Shown here piece after piece: positions 8,710 through 16,494 of a stretch of 64,000 nucleotides of DNA. The notes beneath the pieces are model-generated. The model was not told where the DNA came from. It saw only the letters and a program-made list of their open reading frames with translations, and did no database searches. The DNA is from an uncultured Aquimarina sp. Its GTDB lineage: Bacteria > Bacteroidota > Bacteroidia > Flavobacteriales > Flavobacteriaceae. The stretch covers positions 124,001 to 188,000 of the forward strand of contig CANMSO010000007.1 of the NCBI GenBank assembly GCA_947500545.1, read 5' to 3'. Made by a program: the position numbers and the translations under genes. Each line of letters opens with the position of its first letter. Within the stretch, counting starts at the first letter, position 1.

Positions 8710-9261
8710 ATGGCTTATATCCCAAGATTAAAACAAGAGTATAAAGACAGAGTAGTGTCTGCTCTTACAGAAGAATTCAGCTATGATAATGTAATGCAAG
8801 TACCAAAGCTTAAAAAAATAGTTTTGAGTAGAGGTGTTGGAGCAGCAGTAGCTGATAAAAAGTTAATCGACTATGCAGTAGACGAATTAACAAATATAAC
8901 TGGTCAGAAAGCTATAGCAACTATATCTAAAAAGGATGTTGCATCTTTCAAATTACGTAAAGGAATGCCAATTGGTGCTAAGGTTACGCTACGAGGAGAA
9001 AGAATGTATGAATTTTTAGATCGTTTAATTACTTCGGCACTTCCACGTGTTAGAGATTTTAACGGAATTAAAGCTACAGGTTTTGATGGTAGAGGGAACT
9101 ATTCCTTAGGAATTTTAGAACAAATTATTTTTCCAGAAATTGATATCGATAAGGTAAATAAAATTTCAGGAATGAATATTACATTCGAAACTTCTGCTAA
9201 GACTGATAAAGAAGCAAAATCATTGTTAACCGAACTAGGATTACCTTTTAAAAAGAATTAA
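8710..9261 (+). CDS. rplE: 50S ribosomal protein L5
   Basis: L5 binds 5S rRNA and contacts P-site tRNA. The 183 residues contain NVMQVPKLKKIVLSRGVG, a KDVASFKLRKGMPIGAKVTL block and the terminal FPEIDIDKVNKISGMNI motif. It is followed after 2 bases by rpsN. Confidence 0.98.
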   Translation: MAYIPRLKQEYKDRVVSALTEEFSYDNVMQVPKLKKIVLSRGVGAAVADKKLIDYAVDELTNITGQKAIATISKKDVASFKLRKGMPIGAKVTLRGERMYEFLDRLITSALPRVRDFNGIKATGFDGRGNYSLGILEQIIFPEIDIDKVNKISGMNITFETSAKTDKEAKSLLTELGLPFKKN

Positions 9262-9263
9262 TT

Positions 9264-9533
9264 ATGGCTAAAGAATCAATGAAAGCCCGTGAGGTAAAGA
9301 GAGCAAAGACTGTAGAGAAATATGCTGAAAAACGTAAGGCTTTGAAGGAAGCTGGAGATTATGAAGCGCTACAGAAGTTACCAAAAAATGCTTCTCCTGT
9401 CCGTAAACACAATCGTTGTAAATTGACCGGAAGACCAAAAGGGTATATGCGTCAGTTTGGAATTTCTCGTGTTACATTTAGAGAAATGGCTAATAAAGGA
9501 TTAATTCCTGGAGTAACAAAAGCTAGTTGGTAA
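9264..9533 (+). CDS. rpsN: 30S ribosomal protein S14, zinc-free type
   Basis: The 89-residue length and KHNRCKLTGRPKGYMRQFG without a CxxC pair identify the long zinc-independent S14 form; only one Cys is present. It carries the conserved end ISRVTFREMANKGLIPGVTKASW in residues 67-89. The gene follows rplE by 2 bases and is separated from rpsH by 69 bases containing an inverted repeat. Loss of the zinc ligands parallels L36 in this cluster. Confidence 0.97.
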   Translation: MAKESMKAREVKRAKTVEKYAEKRKALKEAGDYEALQKLPKNASPVRKHNRCKLTGRPKGYMRQFGISRVTFREMANKGLIPGVTKASW

Positions 9534-9549
9534 TAATAAAGTAAATTAA

Positions 9550-9584
9550 TTGGTTTAAGGTTCAATGTAATTGTTGAAAACCAA
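9550..9584 (+). promoter_or_regulatory. Inverted repeat upstream of rpsH
   Basis: TTGGTTT (9550-9556) pairs with AAACCAA (9578-9584), and inside it TTCAA (9561-9565) pairs with TTGAA (9574-9578), leaving a one-sided AAGG bulge and an 8-base loop. It lies in the 69-base gap before S8. In E. coli S8 represses the spc operon by binding a bulged hairpin; a comparable role here is only a suggestion from position and shape. Confidence 0.35.
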
Positions 9585-9602
9585 AATCATAAATTATATA
9601 CA

Positions 9603-10001
9603 ATGAATACAGATCCTATAGCAGATTATTTAACCAGAATTCGTAACGCAAATAGTGCTCAACATAGAGTAGTTGAAATTCCTGCATCGAAGGTTAAAAA
9701 AGAAATCACTAAAATATTATTCGATCAAGGGTATATTTTAAGTTATAAATTTGAAGATAATACAACTCAAGGTACAATCAAGATTGCACTTAAGTACGAT
9801 AAGATGACAAAAGAACCTGTAATAAAAGAATTACAAAGAATCAGTAAGCCTGGTTTGCGTAAATATGCAGGATCTTCAGAAATTCCTAGAATTCTTAACG
9901 GATTAGGTATAGCAATAGTTTCTACTTCTCATGGTGTTATGACTGGTAAACAGGCAAGACAAGATAACGTGGGTGGTGAAGTACTTTGTTACGTATATTA
10001 A
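9603..10001 (+). CDS. rpsH: 30S ribosomal protein S8
   Basis: This 132-residue protein is S8, a primary central-domain 16S binder. It starts MNTDPIADYLTRIRNA and has RISKPGLRKYAGSSEIP and the STSHGVMTGKQARQDNVGGE signature. It is the only gene of the spc segment preceded by a wide gap, which contains a bulged inverted repeat. Confidence 0.98.
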   Translation: MNTDPIADYLTRIRNANSAQHRVVEIPASKVKKEITKILFDQGYILSYKFEDNTTQGTIKIALKYDKMTKEPVIKELQRISKPGLRKYAGSSEIPRILNGLGIAIVSTSHGVMTGKQARQDNVGGEVLCYVY

Positions 10002-10021
10002 CAGTATAAAAGGCAAAAGAA

Positions 10022-10564
10022 ATGTCAAGAATAGGAAAAAATCCAGTAACTATTCCGTCTGGTGTCACTATCGAAGTGACAGGTAATGTTGTTACTGTTA
10101 AAGGAAAATTAGGAGAGCTTTCTCAAGAAATCGATAGTATCGATGTGAAAGTAGAAGAAGGTCAGGTAGTTCTAGAAAGACCAAGTGAGACCAAAGATCA
10201 TAAAGCGAAACACGGATTGTACAGAGCTTTGATCAATAATATGGTGCGAGGTGTTTCTGAAGGTTTTACCAAAGAATTAGAATTGGTTGGAGTTGGATAC
10301 AGAGCTTCAAACCAAGGCCAAAAACTAGATTTGGCTTTAGGATTCTCACATAATATAGTTTTAGACTTGGCTCCAGAGGTTAAAGTAGAAACTATTTCTG
10401 AGAAAGGTAAAAACCCTATCGTAAAATTGACTTCTCATGATAAGCAATTGGTTGGACAGGTAGCTGCTAAAATTAGAGGCTTCCGTAAACCAGAACCTTA
10501 TAAAGGGAAGGGAATTAAATTCGTAGGAGAACAATTAAGAAGAAAAGCAGGTAAATCTGCATAA
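10022..10564 (+). CDS. rplF: 50S ribosomal protein L6
   Basis: L6 lies near the sarcin-ricin loop. The 180 residues comprise two homologous alpha/beta domains, starting MSRIGKNPVTIPSGV, with VELVGVGYRAS at the domain join and the C-terminal IRGFRKPEPYKGKGIKFVGE signature. It follows rpsH by 20 bases. Confidence 0.98.
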   Translation: MSRIGKNPVTIPSGVTIEVTGNVVTVKGKLGELSQEIDSIDVKVEEGQVVLERPSETKDHKAKHGLYRALINNMVRGVSEGFTKELELVGVGYRASNQGQKLDLALGFSHNIVLDLAPEVKVETISEKGKNPIVKLTSHDKQLVGQVAAKIRGFRKPEPYKGKGIKFVGEQLRRKAGKSA

Positions 10565-10574
10565 TAACGAAGTT

Positions 10575-10931
10575 ATGGCATTCTCAAAAGACTTAAGAAG
10601 ATTAAAGATAAGAAAGCGAATCCGCGGAAATGTAAGCGGAACAGAGCAACGTCCTAGGTTATCTGTTTTTAGAAGTAATAAAGAAATCTATGCTCAGATC
10701 ATAGATGATGTAACTGGTAAAACTATCGGTGCAGCTTCTTCAAGAGATAAAGACATCGTTTCTGCATCTGGAAACAAGATAGATAAAGCTAATTTAGTAG
10801 GAAAAGCCCTTGCTGAAAAGGCTAAGAAAGCTGGCATTGACACAGTTTCCTTTGATAGAGGAGGATATTTGTATCATGGTAGAGTAAAATCATTAGCAGA
10901 AGGTGCTAGAGAAGCAGGACTTAAATTCTAA
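10575..10931 (+). CDS. rplR: 50S ribosomal protein L18
   Basis: This 118-residue protein is the 5S rRNA-binding L18. It contains RKRIRGNVSGTEQRPRLSVF and the conserved GYLYHGRVKSLAEGAREAGL end. It stands 10 bases after rplF and 6 before rpsE. Confidence 0.98.
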   Translation: MAFSKDLRRLKIRKRIRGNVSGTEQRPRLSVFRSNKEIYAQIIDDVTGKTIGAASSRDKDIVSASGNKIDKANLVGKALAEKAKKAGIDTVSFDRGGYLYHGRVKSLAEGAREAGLKF

Positions 10932-10937
10932 GAAATT

Positions 10938-11462
10938 ATGTATCAAAAATATAAAAACGCAGAATTAGTAAAACCAAGCGGACTTGAATTGAAGGATCGC
11001 CTAGTTGGTGTACAACGTGTAACCAAAGTAACTAAAGGTGGTAGAGCATTTGGATTCTCTGCAATCGTAGTTGTAGGTGATGAAAATGGTGTTGTAGGTC
11101 ACGGTTTAGGAAAGTCTAAAGAGGTAGCAGAAGCTATCGCTAAGGCAGTAGAAGATGCAAAAAAGAATTTGGTTCGTATCCCATTGCATAAAGGTACCTT
11201 GCCTCATGAACAAAAAGGTAAGTATGGTGGAGCTAGAGTATTGTTACTTCCTGCTGCTACAGGTACTGGGGTAATTGCTGGTGGTGCTATACGTGCAGTA
11301 TTAGAATCTGTAGGGGTGCATGATGTACTTTCTAAGAACCAAGGATCGTCTAACCCACACAATGTGGTGAAAGCAACATTTGATGCTCTATTGCAAATGC
11401 GTAGTGCGCAGCAAGTAGCAACTCAACGTGGTGTTTCACTTGAGAAAGTGTTTAAAGGATAA
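10938..11462 (+). CDS. rpsE: 30S ribosomal protein S5
   Basis: S5 takes part in mRNA unwinding and decoding accuracy. The 174 residues have the LKDRLVGVQRVTKVTKGGR N-terminal dsRNA-binding-like domain, VGDENGVVGHGLGKSKEV and the GTGVIAGGAIRAVLESVG motif. Length and order are typical. Confidence 0.98.
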   Translation: MYQKYKNAELVKPSGLELKDRLVGVQRVTKVTKGGRAFGFSAIVVVGDENGVVGHGLGKSKEVAEAIAKAVEDAKKNLVRIPLHKGTLPHEQKGKYGGARVLLLPAATGTGVIAGGAIRAVLESVGVHDVLSKNQGSSNPHNVVKATFDALLQMRSAQQVATQRGVSLEKVFKG

Positions 11463-11473
11463 ATATAGGAACG

Positions 11474-11653
11474 ATGGCAAAGATTAAAATTACTAAAGTT
11501 AAAAGTGCGATTAACCGCACTCAGAGACAAAAGAGAACTCTTGAGGCTCTAGGTCTTAGAAAGATCGGCCAGGTTGTGGAGCATGATAATACTCCTAATA
11601 TCCTTGGGATGGTAAATAAAGTTAAACATTTAGTTTCTATAGAAACAAAATAA
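11474..11653 (+). CDS. rpmD: 50S ribosomal protein L30
   Basis: A 59-residue ORF starts ATG at 11474 and ends TAA at 11651-11653. It reads MAKIKITKVKSAINRTQRQ and later LRKIGQVVEHDNTPNILGMV, which are the L30 signatures. It fills exactly the space between rpsE (11 bases) and rplO (9 bases), where rpmD is expected. The protein is short enough to be missed by length-filtered gene finding. Confidence 0.96.
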   Translation: MAKIKITKVKSAINRTQRQKRTLEALGLRKIGQVVEHDNTPNILGMVNKVKHLVSIETK

Positions 11654-11662
11654 TATAAGCAC

Positions 11663-12115
11663 ATGGATTTAAGTAACTTAAAACCTGCTGCAGGTTCGGT
11701 AAAAAATAACAGTAAACGAGTTGGTCGTGGACAAGGTTCTGGAAAAGGCGGAACTGCAACTCGTGGTCATAAAGGAGCAAAATCACGTTCTGGGTACTCT
11801 AAGAAAATCGGTTTTGAAGGAGGTCAAATGCCACTTCAGAGACGTGTGCCTAAATTTGGTTTCAAGAACATTAATAGAAAAGAGTATCAAGGAATTAACT
11901 TAGACACGCTACAGAAATTAGTAGATGAAGGAAAAATTACAGATACTGTAAATCTAGAAGTGATCTTAGCTACACGCCTTGCAGGGAAAAATGATTTGGT
12001 TAAGATACTGGGAAGAGGTGAATTGAAGGCGAAGTTGAAAGTCTCAGCTCACAAATTTACAGCCACAGCAAAAGCTGCTATAGAAGCAGCAGGTGGTGAA
12101 GCAGTAACCTTATAA
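11663..12115 (+). CDS. rplO: 50S ribosomal protein L15
   Basis: L15 is a late-assembly large-subunit protein. The 150 residues begin MDLSNLKPAAGSVKNNSKR and carry the glycine-rich GRGQGSGKGGTATRGHKG segment, GGQMPLQRRVPKFGF, and the C-terminal globular part ending AAGGEAVTL. It precedes secY by 10 bases. Confidence 0.98.
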   Translation: MDLSNLKPAAGSVKNNSKRVGRGQGSGKGGTATRGHKGAKSRSGYSKKIGFEGGQMPLQRRVPKFGFKNINRKEYQGINLDTLQKLVDEGKITDTVNLEVILATRLAGKNDLVKILGRGELKAKLKVSAHKFTATAKAAIEAAGGEAVTL

Positions 12116-12125
12116 TAGACAATTC

Positions 12126-13463
12126 ATGAAATTTATTGATACAATAAAAAACATTTGGAAAATCGAAGAACTAAAAAATAGAATCTTAGTTACTCTAGGG
12201 TTGCTTTTAGTATATCGTTTTGGAGCTCAGGTTGTACTTCCTGGGGTAGATGCATCTCAATTAGCAAATTTGGCGTCGCAAACGGATCAAGGAATACTTG
12301 GTCTGTTAAACGCGTTTACGGGAGGTGCATTTTCTAATGCTTCAGTATTTGCATTAGGTATTATGCCGTATATTTCTGCTTCGATTGTTGTACAGTTAAT
12401 GGGGATAGCTATTCCTTATTTACAAAAACTTCAGAAAGAAGGAGAGAGTGGTAGAAAGAAAATCAATCAAATAACACGTTGGTTGACTATTGCTATTACC
12501 TTGGTTCAAGGACCTGGATATATCTATAATTTGTTTTCAATATTACCAGGAGAGGCCTTTGTAATTCCTAATCAAACTGTTTTTGTTGTATCTTCTGTAA
12601 TCATTATATCTACAGGATGTATTTTTGCAATGTGGTTAGGAGAGAAAATTACTGATAAAGGTATTGGTAATGGTATTTCTTTACTAATTATGGTTGGTAT
12701 TATTGCTACATTACCACAATCATTCGTGCAGAACTTTGTATCCAGAGTTTCGGGTGATGCTGGTGGTATGATTATGGTATTAATCGAATTAGTGATTTGG
12801 TTCGTTATTATTCTTGCTTCTGTATTGTTAGTAATGGCAGTTCGTCAGATACCTGTACAATATGCCAGAAGAACAGCTGGAGGAGGATATGAAAAGAATG
12901 TTTTTGGATCAAGACAGTATATTCCATTAAAATTAAATGCTTCAGGAGTTATGCCTATCATTTTTGCTCAGGCAATCATGTTTGTTCCTTCTGCCGTAGC
13001 TAGTCTATCAGAATCAGATGTCTCTCAAAGTATAAAAGCGGCATTTAGTGATATATTCGGATTTTGGTATAATGTAGTATTTGCACTATTGATTATAATC
13101 TTCACGTTTTTCTATACAGCTATTACGGTTCCGACTAATAAAATGGCTGATGATTTAAAACGTAGTGGTGGTTTTATCCCTGGTATTCGTCCAGGAAGTG
13201 AGACTTCGGAGTTTTTAGATAGGATCATGTCACAGATAACATTGCCAGGGTCAATATTTTTAGCACTAATAGCAGTATTTCCTGCAATAGCGGTTAAATT
13301 ATTGAATGTACAGCAAGGTTGGGCATTGTTTTTTGGAGGAACGTCTCTATTGATTATGGTAGGAGTCGCTATTGATACTATGCAACAGGTTAATTCATAT
13401 TTGTTGAATAGACATTACGACGGGTTAATGAAATCTGGTAAAAACCGTAAAGCAGTAGCATAA
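12126..13463 (+). CDS. secY: Preprotein translocase channel subunit SecY
   Basis: SecY is the central channel of the Sec translocon in the inner membrane. The 445 residues contain ten hydrophobic segments, the lateral-gate/plug area GLLNAFTGGAFSNASVFALG and the cytoplasmic loop GIRPGSETSEFLDRI used in SecA and ribosome docking. Length and motifs are normal. It sits between rplO and infA and its stop shares one base with the infA start, so coupling of translation is likely. Confidence 0.98.
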   Translation: MKFIDTIKNIWKIEELKNRILVTLGLLLVYRFGAQVVLPGVDASQLANLASQTDQGILGLLNAFTGGAFSNASVFALGIMPYISASIVVQLMGIAIPYLQKLQKEGESGRKKINQITRWLTIAITLVQGPGYIYNLFSILPGEAFVIPNQTVFVVSSVIIISTGCIFAMWLGEKITDKGIGNGISLLIMVGIIATLPQSFVQNFVSRVSGDAGGMIMVLIELVIWFVIILASVLLVMAVRQIPVQYARRTAGGGYEKNVFGSRQYIPLKLNASGVMPIIFAQAIMFVPSAVASLSESDVSQSIKAAFSDIFGFWYNVVFALLIIIFTFFYTAITVPTNKMADDLKRSGGFIPGIRPGSETSEFLDRIMSQITLPGSIFLALIAVFPAIAVKLLNVQQGWALFFGGTSLLIMVGVAIDTMQQVNSYLLNRHYDGLMKSGKNRKAVA

Positions 13464-13678
13464 TGGCAAAACAACCAGCAATAGAACAAGACGGAAGTAT
13501 CATTGAAGCATTGTCAAATGCAATGTTTCGTGTAGAGTTAGAAAATGGTCACGTTGTGACGGCTCATATCTCGGGTAAGATGCGTATGCATTATATAAAA
13601 TTACTACCAGGAGATAAGGTGAAGTTAGAAATGAGTCCTTATGATTTATCTAAGGCTCGTATAACATATAGATACTAA
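13463..13678 (+). CDS. infA: Translation initiation factor IF-1
   Basis: This 71-residue S1/OB-fold protein is IF-1, which occupies the A site during initiation. It shows IIEALSNAMFRVELENGHVV and the HISGKMRMHYIKLLPGDKV block. The ATG overlaps the secY stop (TAATG). After it comes a 117-base gap with its own promoter-like box and two hairpins before rpmJ. Confidence 0.98.
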   Translation: MAKQPAIEQDGSIIEALSNAMFRVELENGHVVTAHISGKMRMHYIKLLPGDKVKLEMSPYDLSKARITYRY

Positions 13679-13701
13679 TAATTTAAGAATATTAGGTAAT
13701 T

Positions 13702-13780
13702 AAGATTTTTTCTGTAATTTTGCAGGCTGAAAAATCTTGTTAAAAATACCTTCTGAAAGAGTATAGTATATTTTTCAGAA
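13702..13780 (+). promoter_or_regulatory. Internal promoter box and two hairpins before rpmJ
   Basis: TAATTTTG at 13715-13722 fits the Bacteroidota TAnnTTTG box. It lies inside the loop of an inverted repeat AAGATTTTT (13702-13710) / AAAAATCTT (13730-13738). A second repeat TTCTGAAA (13751-13758) / TTTCAGAA (13773-13780) lies between it and the rpmJ start at 13796. A separate promoter and leader for the alpha-type operon rpmJ-rpsM-K-D-rpoA-rplQ is the likely meaning; no clear -33 TTG was found. Confidence 0.5.
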
Positions 13781-13795
13781 ATTAAATAAAAAGAG

Positions 13796-13912
13796 ATGAA
13801 AGTTAGAGCATCAATAAAAAAGAGAAGTGCCGAGTGCAAGATTGTGCGTAGAAAAGGCCGACTTTACGTGATTAATAAAAAGAATCCTAGATTTAAACAA
13901 AGACAAGGGTAA
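13796..13912 (+). CDS. rpmJ: 50S ribosomal protein L36, zinc-free type
   Basis: A 38-residue ORF starts MKVRASIKKR and ends KNPRFKQRQG, which is L36. The zinc-ribbon ligands of the classical protein (Cys11, Cys14, Cys27, His32) are here Ser11, Cys14, Asn27 and Arg32, so zinc cannot be bound in the usual way. The gene starts ATG at 13796 and stops at 13910-13912, 2 bases before rpsM. It is too short for most ORF length filters. Confidence 0.96.
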   Translation: MKVRASIKKRSAECKIVRRKGRLYVINKKNPRFKQRQG

Positions 13913-13914
13913 TT

Positions 13915-14289
13915 ATGGCAAGAATTGCAGGGGTAGATATACCTAAACAAAAGCGAGGAGTTATAGCATTAACCTATATCTTCGGAATTGGTAGAAGTAG
14001 AGCTAAAGAAATTTTAGATGCTGCCAAAGTAGATGAGAATGTAAAAGTTTCTGACTGGGATGATGATCAAATAGGTCGTATCCGTGAAGCTGTAGGAACC
14101 TATACTATAGAAGGTGAATTACGTTCTGAAGTTCAGTTGAATATCAAGCGTCTTATGGATATAGGATGTTATAGAGGTATACGCCATAGAGCGGGATTAC
14201 CGCTTAGAGGACAACGTACTAAGAACAACTCTAGAACACGTAAAGGAAGAAGAAAAACAGTTGCTAACAAGAAAAAAGCAACTAAATAA
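13915..14289 (+). CDS. rpsM: 30S ribosomal protein S13
   Basis: S13 bridges the subunits in the 30S head. The 124 residues begin MARIAGVDIPKQKRGVIALT, have YIFGIGRSRAKEIL and the tail motif RHRAGLPLRGQRTKNNSRTR. It follows rpmJ by 2 bases and precedes rpsK by 8. Confidence 0.98.
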   Translation: MARIAGVDIPKQKRGVIALTYIFGIGRSRAKEILDAAKVDENVKVSDWDDDQIGRIREAVGTYTIEGELRSEVQLNIKRLMDIGCYRGIRHRAGLPLRGQRTKNNSRTRKGRRKTVANKKKATK

Positions 14290-14297
14290 TAAGTAGT

Positions 14298-14681
14298 ATG
14301 GCAAAGTCAACTTCAAAAAAACGTAAAGTAATTGTTGAATCAGTAGGAGAGGCTCACGTAACAGCTTCTTTTAACAACATCATTATTTCGTTAACAAATA
14401 AAAAAGGAGACGTTATTTCTTGGTCTTCAGCAGGTAAGATGGGATTCAGAGGTTCTAAAAAGAATACTCCGTATGCTGCCCAGTTAGCTGCAGAAGATGC
14501 ATCTAAAGTGGCTATCGAAGCTGGACTTAAGAAAGTAAAGGTATACGTTAAAGGCCCTGGTAATGGTAGAGAATCAGCAATTCGTTCTCTTCACAATTCA
14601 GGAATTGAGGTTTCAGAGATTATCGATGTAACACCAATGCCGCATAACGGTTGTCGTCCTCCTAAAAGACGAAGAGTATAA
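14298..14681 (+). CDS. rpsK: 30S ribosomal protein S11
   Basis: S11 lies on the 30S platform near the E site. The 127 residues contain HVTASFNNIIISLTNKKGDV, WSSAGKMGFRGSKKNTPYAA and the terminal TPMPHNGCRPPKRRRV. Next to its stop codon stands a 9-bp hairpin, then the rpsD leader. Confidence 0.98.
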   Translation: MAKSTSKKRKVIVESVGEAHVTASFNNIIISLTNKKGDVISWSSAGKMGFRGSKKNTPYAAQLAAEDASKVAIEAGLKKVKVYVKGPGNGRESAIRSLHNSGIEVSEIIDVTPMPHNGCRPPKRRRV

Positions 14682-14688
14682 ATATTTA

Positions 14689-14710
14689 TCCCGAAAACTT
14701 GTTTTCGGGA
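14689..14710 (+). terminator. Hairpin after rpsK, weak terminator or processing site
   Basis: TCCCGAAAA (14689-14697) pairs with TTTTCGGGA (14702-14710) around CTTG, nine perfect pairs. It is followed by TCTTTATATA rather than a T run, so full rho-independent termination is doubtful. It may cause partial read-through or protect the 3' end of the rpsM-rpsK message. Confidence 0.45.
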
Positions 14711-14744
14711 TCTTTATATAAGTAAACAATAGGTAAATCGAAAC

Positions 14745-14793
14745 GAGGAATAATGATTATCGAAGGAAAGAGACCTTAATTCATAATCACCTC
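14745..14793 (+). promoter_or_regulatory. Candidate S4 autoregulatory leader of rpsD
   Basis: Three nested stems can form: GAGG (14745-14748) with CCTC (14790-14793), TGATTAT (14754-14760) with ATAATCA (14783-14789), and AAGG (14763-14766) with CCTT (14774-14777). A 5-base bulge separates the outer two on the left side only. The structure ends 19 bases before the rpsD ATG. S4 is a known autoregulator in several phyla, with differing leader folds; the assignment here rests on position and pairing only. Confidence 0.5.
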
Positions 14794-14812
14794 ATTAACT
14801 AAATTATTAATA

Positions 14813-15418
14813 ATGGCAAGATATACTGGTCCAAAAACTAAAATCGCTCGTAAATTTGGTGAAGCGATCTTCGGAGATGATAAATCATTCGAAAGAAGAA
14901 ATTACCCTCCTGGGCAACATGGTAACAACAGACGTAGAGGTAAGAAAAGTGAATATGCTATCCAATTAATGGAGAAGCAAAAAGCTAAATACACATATGG
15001 CGTACTTGAACGTCAATTCCGTAACATGTTTGAAAAAGCAACTCGTGCACAAGGTATTACCGGTGAGGTTTTACTTCAGCTTTGTGAGTCGCGTTTGGAT
15101 AACGTAGTTTTCAGAATGGGATTGTCCAATTCTCGTAGAGGTGCTAGACAATTAGTTTCTCACAGACATATTACTGTTAACGGACAACAAGTAAACATCC
15201 CTTCTTATCAATTAAAAGCTGGAGATGTTGTTGGTGTAAGAGAAAAATCAAAATCATTAGAGGTAATCCAAAACTCTCTTGCAAATAATAGCAAAGTATA
15301 CGAATGGATTACATTTAATAATGATACGAAAGAAGGTACTTTTGTATCCGTTCCGGCAAGAATCCAGATTCCGGAAAACATTAATGAACAATTCATTGTC
15401 GAATTATATTCTAAGTAA
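14813..15418 (+). CDS. rpsD: 30S ribosomal protein S4
   Basis: S4 nucleates 30S body assembly and guards decoding fidelity. The 201 residues start MARYTGPKTKIARKFGEAIF, have NYPPGQHGNNRRRGKKSEYA, an S4 RNA-binding domain RLDNVVFRMGLSNSRRGARQ and the conserved HRHITVNGQQVNIPSYQLK. It is preceded by a 131-base structured gap and followed by rpoA after 23 bases. Confidence 0.98.
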   Translation: MARYTGPKTKIARKFGEAIFGDDKSFERRNYPPGQHGNNRRRGKKSEYAIQLMEKQKAKYTYGVLERQFRNMFEKATRAQGITGEVLLQLCESRLDNVVFRMGLSNSRRGARQLVSHRHITVNGQQVNIPSYQLKAGDVVGVREKSKSLEVIQNSLANNSKVYEWITFNNDTKEGTFVSVPARIQIPENINEQFIVELYSK

Positions 15419-15441
15419 TAACTCAAAGAAGAAACAATAAC

Positions 15442-16434
15442 ATGGCAATATTAAATTTTCAGAAGCCCGATAAAGTTATCATGATCGACTCTACTGAGTT
15501 CGATGGTAAATTTGAATTTAGACCATTAGAACCAGGGTATGGATTAACAGTTGGTAACGCTTTACGAAGAGTTTTGCTATCTTCTTTAGAGGGATTCGCT
15601 ATAACTTCTCTTAGAATAGAAGGTGTAGATCACGAGTTCTCGACTATTTCTGGAGTAGTAGAAGATGTTACAGAGATTATCTTAAATCTTAAACAAGTAC
15701 GTTTTAAGCGTCAGATAGAAGATATAGATAATGAATCTGTTACTATTTCTATTTCAGGTCAGGAACAATTAACGGCTGGTGACTTTCAGAAATTTATTTC
15801 TGGATTCCAAGTGTTAAACCCTGATTTGGTAATCTGCAATATGGATAAGAAAGTAGCGCTTAACCTTGAAATTACCATTGAAAAAGGTAGAGGTTATGTT
15901 CCTGCTGAAGAAAATAAAAAGGCAAATGCTCCTATCGGAACCATTTTTACAGATTCTATTTACACTCCAATCAAAAATGTTAAATATAGCATTGAGAACT
16001 ATCGTGTAGAGCAAAAAACAGATTACGAAAAGTTAGTTTTCGAAATTGTAACAGATGGATCTATTCATCCTAAAGATGCACTTACTGAAGCAGCTAAAAT
16101 ATTAATCCATCACTTTATGTTATTCTCTGATGAGCGTATTACATTAGAAGCTGATGAGATTGCACAAACAGAAACTTATGATGAAGAATCACTTCACATG
16201 AGACAGTTGTTGAAAACTAAGTTGATCGATATGGATCTTTCTGTACGTGCACTTAACTGTTTAAAAGCTGCAGAGGTTGATACTTTAGGAGATCTGGTAT
16301 CTTACAATAAAAACGACTTAATGAAGTTCCGTAACTTTGGTAAAAAGTCTTTAACAGAGCTCGAAGAGCTTGTTAATGTTAAAGGACTTAACTTTGGTAT
16401 GGATCTTTCTAAATATAAATTAGATAAAGACTAA
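15442..16434 (+). CDS. rpoA: RNA polymerase alpha subunit
   Basis: Alpha initiates polymerase assembly and contacts activators through its C-terminal domain. The 330 residues contain the N-terminal dimerisation motif GYGLTVGNALRRVLLSSLEG, an insertion domain with VTEIILNLKQVRFK, a flexible linker near residues 235-250, and the helix-hairpin-helix CTD with LSVRALNCLKAAEVDTLGDL and RNFGKKSLTELEELV. Length is normal. It is followed by a hairpin and rplQ. Confidence 0.98.
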   Translation: MAILNFQKPDKVIMIDSTEFDGKFEFRPLEPGYGLTVGNALRRVLLSSLEGFAITSLRIEGVDHEFSTISGVVEDVTEIILNLKQVRFKRQIEDIDNESVTISISGQEQLTAGDFQKFISGFQVLNPDLVICNMDKKVALNLEITIEKGRGYVPAEENKKANAPIGTIFTDSIYTPIKNVKYSIENYRVEQKTDYEKLVFEIVTDGSIHPKDALTEAAKILIHHFMLFSDERITLEADEIAQTETYDEESLHMRQLLKTKLIDMDLSVRALNCLKAAEVDTLGDLVSYNKNDLMKFRNFGKKSLTELEELVNVKGLNFGMDLSKYKLDKD

Positions 16435-16436
16435 TC

Positions 16437-16478
16437 CATCATAATTTGCTCCTCAGAATGGGTTGTAGCAAGATGATG
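16437..16478 (+). promoter_or_regulatory. Hairpin upstream of rplQ
   Basis: CATCAT (16437-16442) pairs with ATGATG (16473-16478), and inside it TTGCT (16446-16450) pairs with AGCAA (16467-16471), giving a two-part stem and a 16-base apical loop. It starts 3 bases after the rpoA stop and ends 16 bases before the rplQ ATG. It has no T tract, so translation control or RNA processing is more likely than termination. Confidence 0.4.
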
Positions 16479-16494
16479 ATTAAAATTAAATGTC

